DNA of 64,000 nt from JBBQZU01 sp041749535 (GTDB taxonomy: Bacteria; Bacteroidota; Bacteroidia; Flavobacteriales_D; Cryomorphaceae): NCBI GenBank assembly GCA_041749535.1, contig JBGTBE010000028.1, positions 30,124-94,123 of the forward strand. Reading direction: 5' to 3'. Made by a program: the position numbers and the translations under genes. The notes under the pieces were generated by a model. It made no database searches and had not been told where the DNA came from. It saw only the letters and a list, made by a program, of their open reading frames with translations. Shown here piece after piece: positions 35,479-43,786 of this stretch (position 1 is its first letter; every line of letters starts with the position of its first letter).

Positions 35479-36432
35479 ATGAACGACGTAGAAGGAATAA
35501 AAAAACTTACAGAGAAGTATGCGGCTATGAAAGCCGAAATAGAAAAGGTAATCATTGGCCAGGGTGATGTGGTAGATGAGTTGCTCATTTCTATTTTCAG
35601 TCGTGGGCATTGCCTCCTTGTAGGGGTGCCTGGATTGGCGAAAACATTATTGGTAAACACCATTGCCCAAACTTTGGGATTGACCTTTAACAGGGTTCAA
35701 TTCACACCCGACCTTATGCCGAGCGACATTATTGGTTCTGAGATTCTTGATGAGAATCGCCATTTTAAGTTTATTAAAGGGCCTTTGTTCGCAAATATGA
35801 TTTTGGCGGATGAGATAAACCGAACACCTCCTAAAACCCAGGCAGCCTTGCTTGAGGCTATGCAGGAGAAATCTGTTACCACTGCCGGACACACGTACAA
35901 ACTGCCAGAGCCATTTTTCGTACTTGCCACCCAGAACCCTATTGAGCAAGAAGGAACATACCCGCTTCCCGAGGCCCAGCTCGACCGATTCATGTTTAAC
36001 ATATGGGTGGACTACCCTAGTTTCTCAGAAGAAGTGCAAGTTGTGAAATCAACAACATCAGATCATTTACCTATCGTAAAGCAGGTGGTATCCGTTGAGG
36101 AAATACTTTATTTCCAATCGCTGATTAGAAAAATTCCGGTTCCCGACAATGTGGTGGAATACGCTGTGAGACTCGCTTCTAAAACGCGGCCCAACAGTGA
36201 ATTGTCATCTCCAGATACCAATAAGTATCTGAGTTGGGGTGCTGGCCCCAGGGCATCACAATTTCTAGTAGTCGGGGCAAAATGCCACGCAGCTTTGAAA
36301 GGGAAGTTCTCTCCAGATATTGAAGATGTCAAGGCCGTTTCATTGCCGATTTTGAGACACAGAATAGTTAGAAACTATCAGGCTGAAGCAGAGGGGATTA
36401 GTATAGGCGACATCGTAAGCCGACTGTACTAA
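35479..36432 (+). CDS. MoxR-family AAA+ ATPase
   Basis: The 317-residue protein has Walker A GVPGLAKTLLVN near residue 50-61, Walker B ILADEINRTPPKTQAALLEAM near residue 112-132, and sensor segment VLATQNPIEQEGTYPLPEAQLDRF near residue 152-175. These are all classic MoxR marks. MoxR ATPases act as chaperones that help assemble or activate partner proteins, often with VWA/DUF58 proteins in the same operon; none is adjacent here. I start at the ATG 35479, which gives the normal N-terminus; the in-frame upstream extension lies inside surA. It is the last gene of the guaB operon. Confidence 0.88.
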   Translation: MNDVEGIKKLTEKYAAMKAEIEKVIIGQGDVVDELLISIFSRGHCLLVGVPGLAKTLLVNTIAQTLGLTFNRVQFTPDLMPSDIIGSEILDENRHFKFIKGPLFANMILADEINRTPPKTQAALLEAMQEKSVTTAGHTYKLPEPFFVLATQNPIEQEGTYPLPEAQLDRFMFNIWVDYPSFSEEVQVVKSTTSDHLPIVKQVVSVEEILYFQSLIRKIPVPDNVVEYAVRLASKTRPNSELSSPDTNKYLSWGAGPRASQFLVVGAKCHAALKGKFSPDIEDVKAVSLPILRHRIVRNYQAEAEGISIGDIVSRLY

Positions 36433-36608
36433 TTTTATCCCGGCATCATCTTGAAGAGGTGTTTTGGATTTACAGCGATGGGAATTCCCAATGAAGTTGT
36501 GAACGAGAGAAAATACCCATTTCCATAAGTGAAAAAAGCAAAGTAAAGGCCGCATTCTGATGTATCTTTATTTTTGTCAATATAGTTTCAGCATTTCAAT
36601 TTAATCTA

Positions 36609-36616
36609 TAACTTTG
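36609..36616 (+). promoter_or_regulatory. Candidate -7 box upstream of gap
   Basis: TAACTTTG matches TAnnTTTG and lies 37 bases before the gap ATG. A TTG is present at 36574-36576 but is 32 bases upstream, farther than the usual spacing. Confidence 0.43.
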
Positions 36617-36630
36617 TGTCGGTTCGACAC
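36616..36630 (+). repeat. 6-bp inverted repeat at the expected gap transcription start
   Basis: GTGTCG-GTT-CGACAC is a perfect 6-bp inverted repeat with a 3-base loop. It begins at the last base of the -7 box. It could be a 5'-leader hairpin or an operator. Its position is the only support. Confidence 0.35.
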
Positions 36631-36653
36631 TTTGAAAAACCACCCTTAAACAG

Positions 36654-37640
36654 ATGAAAAAAGTTGCAATTAATGGATTTGGCAGAATAGGTCGCCTCAC
36701 ATTTCGTGAGCTGCTCAAAAAAAGTGATCTTGAGGTAGTTGCCATCAACGACCTTACAGATGCTAAAACCCTCGCCCACCTTTTCAAATACGATACCAGC
36801 CAGGGACGCTTCAATGGAGAAGTAAGCCATGATGGAGATGATAAGCTTATTGTGAATGGCAAAACCTACCAGCTTTATGCTGAGAGGGATCCTTTGAATC
36901 TGCCATGGTCTAAGCTTGGGGTCGATGTAGTCGCTGAGTGCACAGGTATATTCGTTGATGCTGAAGGAGCAGGAAAACACCTTACAGCAGGAGCCAGGAA
37001 AGTTATCATTTCTGCTCCAGCGAAGGGGAACGTCAAAACGGTAGTGATAGGTGTGAATGACCACACTATTACTGCTGATGACCATATTATTTCTAATGCT
37101 TCCTGCACTACCAATTGCCTTGCGCCGGTTGCAATGCTCATTGATGAAGCATTCGGTATAGTAAAAGGCTATATAAACACGATTCACGCATATACTGCCG
37201 ATCAGAGATTGCAAGATGCGCCGCACAGAGACCTTAGAAGAGCGAGAGCTGGTGCAGCATCTATCATCCCTACGAGTACAGGTGCCGCCAAAGCTGTTGG
37301 TCTTGTACTTCCGCAATTGAAGGGAAAACTCGATGGCATTGCTACAAGAGTCCCAGTGATCACTGGTTCAGTTACCGACCTTGTGGCAATCGTTGGTCGT
37401 GATGTTACGGCACAAGAAATAAATGATGTGATCAAGAAAGCAGCTGAAGGAAGGCTGAAAGGAATTCTCCAATATACCGAAGATCCAATCGTCTCGGCTG
37501 ATGTTATTGGAAGTACCTACAGCAGTATTTTCGATGCGCAGATCACAAGTGCCAATGGAAATCTCATTAAAGTATTCTCTTGGTATGACAATGAATATGG
37601 CTACTCTTCACGAACTGCTGAACTCGTAGCAAAGGTTTAG
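36654..37640 (+). CDS. gap: Glyceraldehyde-3-phosphate dehydrogenase
   Basis: The 328-residue protein is a phosphorylating GAPDH of glycolysis. NGFGRIGRL near residue 8-16 is the dinucleotide loop, and Asp33 in INDLTD predicts NAD preference. SNASCTTNCLAP holds the catalytic Cys151, with His178 in INTIHAYT. TGAAKAVG follows. Its length is a few residues short of the usual 330-335. It sits alone, with its own promoter-like box upstream and a strong terminator directly after it. The enzyme is cytosolic. Confidence 0.95.
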   Translation: MKKVAINGFGRIGRLTFRELLKKSDLEVVAINDLTDAKTLAHLFKYDTSQGRFNGEVSHDGDDKLIVNGKTYQLYAERDPLNLPWSKLGVDVVAECTGIFVDAEGAGKHLTAGARKVIISAPAKGNVKTVVIGVNDHTITADDHIISNASCTTNCLAPVAMLIDEAFGIVKGYINTIHAYTADQRLQDAPHRDLRRARAGAASIIPTSTGAAKAVGLVLPQLKGKLDGIATRVPVITGSVTDLVAIVGRDVTAQEINDVIKKAAEGRLKGILQYTEDPIVSADVIGSTYSSIFDAQITSANGNLIKVFSWYDNEYGYSSRTAELVAKV

Positions 37641-37676
37641 GAGAAGATTAGCACAAGCAATTTTTCAGTAGGTGGT

Positions 37677-37710
37677 AAGGGGGTGTACTTAGGTCGCCCC
37701 CTTTTCTTTT
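37677..37710 (+). terminator. Rho-independent terminator after gap
   Basis: AAGGGGG at 37677-37683 pairs with CCCCCTT at 37697-37703, extended by TG/CG closing pairs. The T-rich tract TTTTCTTTT follows at once. It lies 36 bases after the gap stop codon. Confidence 0.82.
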
Positions 37711-37851
37711 CAACGCTCAATATTTCAGTAAATGATTGTTCAAAAGGCAGTTGATAAAACCAACTGAATAAAAAAAAGTGCATCCATAATGTAGCCTTTC
37801 GTTAAGTACATTCGTACAGGCATACAATAAACAGAACTCCTTTTGTCAACA

Positions 37852-39531
37852 ATGAAACACTTCAACCGCATAGTCTTCCTTATTTCTAGCATTTCTTTTG
37901 TGAATATTACAATCGCAAACGACTGTAACACAGCAATTAATATCACGCCAGCTACCCTTGCAGTGAACTCTCAGCAAGCAGGAACATTGGCCAGTGCCAC
38001 ATGGTCAGGTGGGTTGCAATGCGCTGGACCGGGTGCCAGTCCGGATATGTGGTATCAATTCACGGCTACAGCTACCCGTATGTTTGTTGCAGCACAAGGT
38101 GGAGGAGATCTGAATATCGCTATCGAAGTATTTAGCGATTGCGTGGGAACCTCTGTTTTTTGCAGAAATAACACCGGAGCCGGAGCCTTGGAAATTGCCA
38201 ATGTGAACAACCTGGTGGTGGGAAACACTTATTATTTTTCAGTTTTCCATGCGGGCGGCACACCACAAACCACCGATGCTTATGAAGTGGCAGTATTCTA
38301 CATTCCTATTGTAGAATTGCGGAGCCAGGATTGTGACATTTTTAATTATAATACAAACCAGATTATACGTTCAAATCAACCGGCTTCCAGCGAGTTTACC
38401 ACTGCCAATTTTCAATTTCGATTTGTAGAACTTGAGGCACCTTTTAATACCTATGAGGTAATTTCTCCTAATGGCACCAATCCAAATTACCGACTAGAGT
38501 GGTTCGGACCTATTCAATATGGAAGAACCTACGAACTTAGCGTGAGAATCAGGGTGTCGGAAGGTAGTTATTTTGGTGATTACGGAAGCGCATGTACCAT
38601 TGGCTTGCAACCAACAGTGCTTACCACGAGACTTCAGCAGCAATATTCCAATGGTGTGTTTAATTTCTGTAGTATTCTGGGAGCTGACAAAGTAGGAGGG
38701 GCATCCCAATACAGATGGGTATTCAACGACCTAGAAACTCCAGTGAGTGTTTTTGGCGATGGAGACAGCAGATTGTTGAAGCTTCAAAATGTTCCTGATC
38801 TGCAATTGGCACAAACCTACATCGTATCTGTTTTTGCCACTGTCAATGGTGATGAAAGCCCTGCTGGAACACTAAGGTTTATCAGCACTGTGAATAGTGT
38901 GCCGCCAACGGGACTTAATCAAAGTTTACACCCTTGCGGAAATTCGTACCCTATAAACCTCTCGGTACAAGCCATCGAAGTTTGTTCAGCTGATTCTTAT
39001 ACCTGGAGATTTACAAATACGTCTCAGGCACAAGCGCCGCTCACCTACACCCGAACTGATGGAAACAGGGCACTAAAACTAGATTTTGTAGCAGGTTTGA
39101 TCGTAGGAGACAACTACAATGTTGAAGTTCGCGCCAATCAGGGTGGACTCATAGGAAGCTTTTCATCTGTGTGCAACATTACCATTGGAGCATCTACAGC
39201 GGGAAGCCCTCCAATGGCTCCAGGTGGATTGACCTCCCTTTATGAACAAAACGCCTATCAATCAATTGCAGGACCGAATGGCTTCAGTGCCGAAGTATCA
39301 GTTCAGGCAAGACAAGGAGAAGTTGCAGTGACCTTTAGCGGAGATGCAGAAACATCCTTTCTAACTTTAGAATTGTACAACTTGAGCGGTCAGCTCATAT
39401 CCACAAAGATGGTTGCGGCTACCAATGGCGAGCAATTTATCTGGAATACAGGATCTTCTGCAAAGGGTATTTATTTGGTCAGAATTACAGATGGAACCCG
39501 TCAGCTTGTGAAGAAAGTTTCTTTTCTCTGA
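37852..39531 (+). CDS. Secreted protein with PPC-like domain and T9SS type A sorting domain
   Basis: The 559-residue product starts MKHFNRIVFLISSISFVNITIAN, a signal peptide. A PPC-like beta domain follows at about residue 24-150, with PDMWYQFTATATR near 66-78 and GDLNIAIEVFSDC near 87-99, and then repeats rich in Cys-Thr-Ile turns. The last 75 residues include LTLELYNLSGQLISTK, GEQFIWNTGSSAKGIYLVRI and TRQLVKKVSFL, which is the type A C-terminal secretion signal of the type IX system. It should be exported across the outer membrane and anchored or released. I start at ATG 37852 rather than a TTG three codons upstream. Function unknown. Confidence 0.83.
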   Translation: MKHFNRIVFLISSISFVNITIANDCNTAINITPATLAVNSQQAGTLASATWSGGLQCAGPGASPDMWYQFTATATRMFVAAQGGGDLNIAIEVFSDCVGTSVFCRNNTGAGALEIANVNNLVVGNTYYFSVFHAGGTPQTTDAYEVAVFYIPIVELRSQDCDIFNYNTNQIIRSNQPASSEFTTANFQFRFVELEAPFNTYEVISPNGTNPNYRLEWFGPIQYGRTYELSVRIRVSEGSYFGDYGSACTIGLQPTVLTTRLQQQYSNGVFNFCSILGADKVGGASQYRWVFNDLETPVSVFGDGDSRLLKLQNVPDLQLAQTYIVSVFATVNGDESPAGTLRFISTVNSVPPTGLNQSLHPCGNSYPINLSVQAIEVCSADSYTWRFTNTSQAQAPLTYTRTDGNRALKLDFVAGLIVGDNYNVEVRANQGGLIGSFSSVCNITIGASTAGSPPMAPGGLTSLYEQNAYQSIAGPNGFSAEVSVQARQGEVAVTFSGDAETSFLTLELYNLSGQLISTKMVAATNGEQFIWNTGSSAKGIYLVRITDGTRQLVKKVSFL

Positions 39532-39552
39532 GCATCTTTATTTTAAATTATT

Positions 39553-39590
39553 ACATTCAGCACGGTAATTCCATGCTGAATGTTTTTTTT
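39553..39590 (+). terminator. Strong rho-independent terminator after the T9SS gene
   Basis: ACATTCAGCA (39553-39562) pairs perfectly with TGCTGAATGT (39574-39583) across an 11-base loop, followed by a run of eight T. The right arm contains the ATG used by ComEC at 39580. Confidence 0.85.
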
Positions 39591-41664
39591 CTGGCATCAG
39601 GCCCCATTTGTCAGGGCATTTATTCCACTTGCAGCGGGAATTGCAATTGGTTACCACCTGGACCCTGACCAAACTTCACTTTCATACCTGCTTTCGCCGG
39701 CAGTTTTTCTCTTTCTTCTGCTCATTCTAGCTTTTCGCCTATGGCGTAAATATAGCAGCCGATATTTCTATGGAGTGCTGGCTCAGATGCTATTGTTGAT
39801 GCTGGGCGCTTGTTTGGTTCTTAGCCAAATGAACCATAGGCAGTTTAATAAACAGTTTCCAACCAAAGCTGATTCCTACATTGGTATAGTTTCGGACTAT
39901 CCCCAACCAAAAGCCCGTTCTACAATGCTTCAGTTGGATATTGTCCAAAAGCAGAATTACGATGGAACGACTGAAGAATGTAGAATTCCAATTATCGCAT
40001 ACACAGACAATGATCTGAAATGCGATACGATGCGTCCGGGTGATTTCGTGTACTTTGAATCGAGTCCGCAGGAAGTTGCACCCCCACTTAACCCATATCA
40101 ATTCAATTATAAACGGTACCTTATTAATAGAGGAATTACGGCCACAGTATACATTAATGACAGCATCACTTTTTTCAGACCAGAAAGTGCTGTGTTTTCC
40201 ATATCAAACAGTTTGAAGCACTGGAGGGAAAGGTCCATTGGACTGTTTGGTGCGAATGGAATGGATCTTCGTGAACTGGGAGTAGTAGCGGCCCTTGTGC
40301 TAGGTAAGAAGGAAATGGTGATGCATGAGTTGCGCACTTCCTATACGGATGCTGGGGTTGTGCACATTCTCGCAGTAAGTGGACTCCACGTAGGAATCAT
40401 TTACCTCTTTGCAGGTTTTTTGCTGAGCAAGGTGTTTACCCAAAAGGAGGGTAGGTATTATAAGCTTATCGTAATGCTATTGATCCTTTGGTTGTATGCT
40501 GGAATCACTGGATTTTCTCCTTCAGTGCTTCGCGCTGCCACCATGTTTTCATTTATTGCCTTTGGCAAAGAATCCGGGAAGCATGCAAATATTTACAATA
40601 TGCTCGGCGCGAGTGCACTGGTTTTATTGATTATTAATCCGTATTTACTCATGGAAGTGGGTTTTCAGCTTTCGTATCTTGCCGTAGTTGGAATTGTATT
40701 TATTCACCCACTCATCTATCCACTTTGGCTTGCACCCAATGTGTTTCTCGACAAGGTTTGGTCACTTCTTGTGGTGTCGCTGGCCGCGCAGATTGCCACG
40801 CTTCCATTAAGTCTATATTATTTTCATCAATTCCCCAATTTATTTCTGATCACCAATTTGATCGTAATTCCTATAGCCACAGTATTGCTTTATGCCTCAG
40901 TGGTTTTTATCCTGTTGCATTGGATACCATTTATTTCTGATGCGCTTTTGTACGTCGTTAACGGCACTGCCTGGGTTCTGAATGAATTTATTGAAAAGAT
41001 TGGTCTAATACCCTATGCAGTTTCAAAAGGGTACTATTTGAGTGTGCTCGGAATGGTACTTTTATACATTTTGTATTGCTATCTGGGCGCATTACTTACA
41101 AGTTCCCGCAAGGTGTATCTGCGACCAGTACTCTTCATTACACTGCTGCTTGTGTGTCTTTCTTCTTATAGACTAATAACCAACAAAACCAGCCAATCCT
41201 TGGCCATACTTGGAGCACCACGTGGCTTCGTAATGATTGCTGTAAATGGCAGCGAATCGCTAGCAATCACCATACCGAATCAGGAGCCAGATGGTTTATT
41301 ATTCAACATAGAAGGGTACTTGCTCAAAAATGGAATTGAAACGTGCTCTTGGCTACATGCTGATACATGCAGCAGGATGCAGGCACTGATGTATTGCGAA
41401 TCATGGTTGGTTATGGAAAACAAGAAAGTATGTACAAGCTTAGCGTCCATTTCAGGTCTTAATAGCGTTCCAGATGTACTTATCATTGATTCAACCGACT
41501 TGTCTGCTCTCAGAAAACTGGATTGGAAGGATGGTAATTTACCCATGCTAATTGCGCACCCTGAACTTAGAAAATGGCAGAAAGACCAGATCAATAATGA
41601 GCTGGTCTTTCTCGGTTTATCTCTTTATGATGTATCTGAAAAAGGTGCGGTTCTATTACATTAA
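39580..41664 (+). CDS. comEC: ComEC/Rec2-family DNA uptake channel protein
   Basis: The 694-residue protein has the ComEC competence core, GVVHILAVSGLHVGIIYLFAG near residue 258-278, many membrane spans, and an N-terminal soluble domain (about 65-210) that fits the DUF4131-type OB region. The C-terminal 200 residues resemble a degenerate beta-lactamase-like part without the HxHxDH motif. The product should transport single-stranded DNA across the inner membrane. The only start upstream of the first span is the ATG at 39580, immediately after an in-frame stop, and it lies inside the terminator of the previous gene. The end overlaps the leftward barrel gene by 4 bases. Confidence 0.86.
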   Translation: MFFFWHQAPFVRAFIPLAAGIAIGYHLDPDQTSLSYLLSPAVFLFLLLILAFRLWRKYSSRYFYGVLAQMLLLMLGACLVLSQMNHRQFNKQFPTKADSYIGIVSDYPQPKARSTMLQLDIVQKQNYDGTTEECRIPIIAYTDNDLKCDTMRPGDFVYFESSPQEVAPPLNPYQFNYKRYLINRGITATVYINDSITFFRPESAVFSISNSLKHWRERSIGLFGANGMDLRELGVVAALVLGKKEMVMHELRTSYTDAGVVHILAVSGLHVGIIYLFAGFLLSKVFTQKEGRYYKLIVMLLILWLYAGITGFSPSVLRAATMFSFIAFGKESGKHANIYNMLGASALVLLIINPYLLMEVGFQLSYLAVVGIVFIHPLIYPLWLAPNVFLDKVWSLLVVSLAAQIATLPLSLYYFHQFPNLFLITNLIVIPIATVLLYASVVFILLHWIPFISDALLYVVNGTAWVLNEFIEKIGLIPYAVSKGYYLSVLGMVLLYILYCYLGALLTSSRKVYLRPVLFITLLLVCLSSYRLITNKTSQSLAILGAPRGFVMIAVNGSESLAITIPNQEPDGLLFNIEGYLLKNGIETCSWLHADTCSRMQALMYCESWLVMENKKVCTSLASISGLNSVPDVLIIDSTDLSALRKLDWKDGNLPMLIAHPELRKWQKDQINNELVFLGLSLYDVSEKGAVLLH

Positions 41665-43706
41665 TTGTCACCCCGCATGGTTTGTGCCTCACGAGCACTT
41701 ATTATTTTTCCATTGAATTCGCCTACCATTTGGGCATCTGTAAAGCCGTTGGTGCGCAGTTCCGACAGTCCTTTTTCTGCATCATCCATGCTATTGAAAG
41801 AGCCATACACATAGGTAGTTTCTCCTTCCGTATTTCTTATTGGGCGAACATTGCCTAGCGACATGTACTTGCCAAGTGTTTCGGCTGGTACCCTGCCAGC
41901 GAAGGTGCCAAGCTTCACTGAATATTTTATAAGGTTTGGATTAATCTTACCGGAAGCCTGGGGTGTAATGTCCTCGCTTTTGTCCACAGTGGCTCCTGCT
42001 TCTTTCAAGGTAATTCGTTTTCCGTTCTGGTAGGCCGTAACGAATGCTCCTTCGTAGCCTTTAAGCAGTAAGTTAACTTTGTGTTCTGCAGCTTCCTGAA
42101 TGTTGCTGTAAGAGCCCGAAACGTATCTGGTGAGACCATCATTGCCTTGTAATACTATCAGGTCACGAACATCTTTGAACACATTTCGAGAAAGCTTGTA
42201 TTTGAATGCGCCCAATTGCACCCTAAAAACAATTGCATCGCTGTTTTCTTCATCATTAAAGATGGCAGCGTGTTCAATTTCGCTTGCGCTCAGCTCGAAA
42301 TACCCTTCTCCATCTGGCTGAAGAATTCGTGCAGGAATATTCAATTGATTGAGCTTTAAGAATTTCTGAACAGCCTCATATTTGCTATCCACATTGTCAA
42401 TATAGAAATCCATTCCTTCCAGTGTCTCAATAGCCTTTATATCTGGCACAGAGAGCAATCTTGCTATTTCTTCAGGAGAGAGGTTCTCAGAGTCAATTAC
42501 TTCTATCCTATATCCTTTCTTGCGTGAAGTGTTTTTGAGCTTGTCAATACTGTCCGTGTATGTCTGCGATTTCAGATAATGGGGATTTCCGGAAGGATCA
42601 GAATAGATCAAATACATTTTCATCAAATCTTCATCGGTCAACGCTACACCTACAAGACTCACAGGAACACCGGCATCAGAATTAATTTCTTCGTCTATGT
42701 GGTCGGCTATACCATCGCCATCTGTATCTATGGGGCAGCCCAATTTATCCACCACGACACCTTCGGGCGTTAGGGGGCATTCGTCGCCAGCATCTACCAC
42801 ACCGTCACCATCTTCATCATCAAGATCAATTCCTGGAAAATAGTCATCATTATTTTCATGAAGTTTGGTGTTTTTCTTCACCGTATGGTGCAGATTGTAG
42901 GCTATGCCCAATGAAGAATAGAGCAGTGCGTCATTTGCCTTATTTACACCTGACACTCCAGCTGTTTCCGCATTGATTCCGTCCAAATTGTCAGAGAATG
43001 CAAACATATAACTCGCACCCAAATTTACATTCCACTTATCATTTACATTGATACTTGCTCCAGCTGCTACAGGAATCACCAAAGTTCTGAGTGGAAATGC
43101 TCCTGAACCACCTTGTAATTCCCGCCAGTCTGACTCATAGTTGTAATCCCGATATATGGTGGTTGCTTCATCAGATTTACCATCCTTTTCAGGAAGGCTC
43201 ATCAGACTGCCATTGCTCCAGAGGTGGTAATAGTTTCCATCCGCATCCTTCAAATCTGTTTTGGGGTTGAACTCCATAGTTCCAAATCCCACAGAAAGGT
43301 AGGGATTGATGTTTCTTTGTTTGGGAAGGATATCATTGAAATTATAACTGATCGAAGCACTTCCCATTTTCACAGCTGATTCAAAGTTGATCATTTGGCC
43401 TGGAAGGTTTTCCTGATGCCTTATTTTTCCAAAGAAGGCATTGAAATCTAGACTGAATGCTTCACTCACCGGATTTCGCATCGTGATGTTATAGCCCCAA
43501 TTAAGTTGGCTATACTGTGTAGTTCCGTTGAGGTGGCCTACATCGCCAAAATAACTGAGAACCCCTGCGCCTATTTCTATTGAAGGGCGGTGGAGTTGAG
43601 TAGTGTAGTTCGCTGCAGGAGGCAGTTGCTCCTGGCTGTAAACTACCGTGCCTGATATAAAACACAGGGCACAGAAAAATAGCGTTTTAGGGGTAAATTG
43701 ACGCAT
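41661..43706 (-). CDS. OmpA-like barrel protein with thrombospondin-3 repeats and two SPOR-like C-terminal modules
   Basis: The 681-residue protein has a signal peptide (ending near TVVYSQEQ) and a barrel region of about 30-285, with strands such as IEIGAGVLSYFGDVG and WNVNLGASYMFAFSD. Two calcium-binding thrombospondin-3 repeats lie near residue 293-340 (DLDDEDGDGVVDAGDECP, PIDTDGDGIADHID). About 150 residues follow that I cannot assign. The C-terminus holds two SPOR-like units at about 492-570 and 592-675, each with a VQLGAF/VKLGTF start and an (F)VTAYxxGKRI or GEFNGKII end. It is probably an outer-membrane or peptidoglycan-linked envelope protein. It lies 80 bases downstream of a gene ending in the same type of module. 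Confidence 0.78.
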   Translation of the reverse strand: MRQFTPKTLFFCALCFISGTVVYSQEQLPPAANYTTQLHRPSIEIGAGVLSYFGDVGHLNGTTQYSQLNWGYNITMRNPVSEAFSLDFNAFFGKIRHQENLPGQMINFESAVKMGSASISYNFNDILPKQRNINPYLSVGFGTMEFNPKTDLKDADGNYYHLWSNGSLMSLPEKDGKSDEATTIYRDYNYESDWRELQGGSGAFPLRTLVIPVAAGASINVNDKWNVNLGASYMFAFSDNLDGINAETAGVSGVNKANDALLYSSLGIAYNLHHTVKKNTKLHENNDDYFPGIDLDDEDGDGVVDAGDECPLTPEGVVVDKLGCPIDTDGDGIADHIDEEINSDAGVPVSLVGVALTDEDLMKMYLIYSDPSGNPHYLKSQTYTDSIDKLKNTSRKKGYRIEVIDSENLSPEEIARLLSVPDIKAIETLEGMDFYIDNVDSKYEAVQKFLKLNQLNIPARILQPDGEGYFELSASEIEHAAIFNDEENSDAIVFRVQLGAFKYKLSRNVFKDVRDLIVLQGNDGLTRYVSGSYSNIQEAAEHKVNLLLKGYEGAFVTAYQNGKRITLKEAGATVDKSEDITPQASGKINPNLIKYSVKLGTFAGRVPAETLGKYMSLGNVRPIRNTEGETTYVYGSFNSMDDAEKGLSELRTNGFTDAQMVGEFNGKIISAREAQTMRGDN

Positions 43707-43786
43707 GTAACTGTTTCCGATTCTGAACTCTTATACTAGAATTCAGCATTTAGGTTCCAATTATTTGCGCAGGAAAGAAATTCAGG

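Larger units (their letters stand above)
36433..36653. other. Intergenic region between MoxR and gap
   Basis: These 221 bases hold no ORF or clear terminator. They contain the candidate gap promoter and an adjacent short palindrome, both listed separately. Confidence 0.55.

Noticed and set aside
36606..37316. 236-codon open frame on the minus strand opposite gap
   Set aside because: gap is unambiguous on the plus strand. The antisense frame has no motif and no supporting context.
37748..37766. CAGTTG-ATAAAAC-CAACTG inverted repeat before the T9SS gene
   Set aside because: It is followed by A rather than T, lies after the good gap terminator, and has no promoter-like context, so no function can be supported.
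37797..37815. Promoter-like TACATTCG before the T9SS type A gene
   Set aside because: It misses one fixed base of TAnnTTTG and has no well-spaced TTG.
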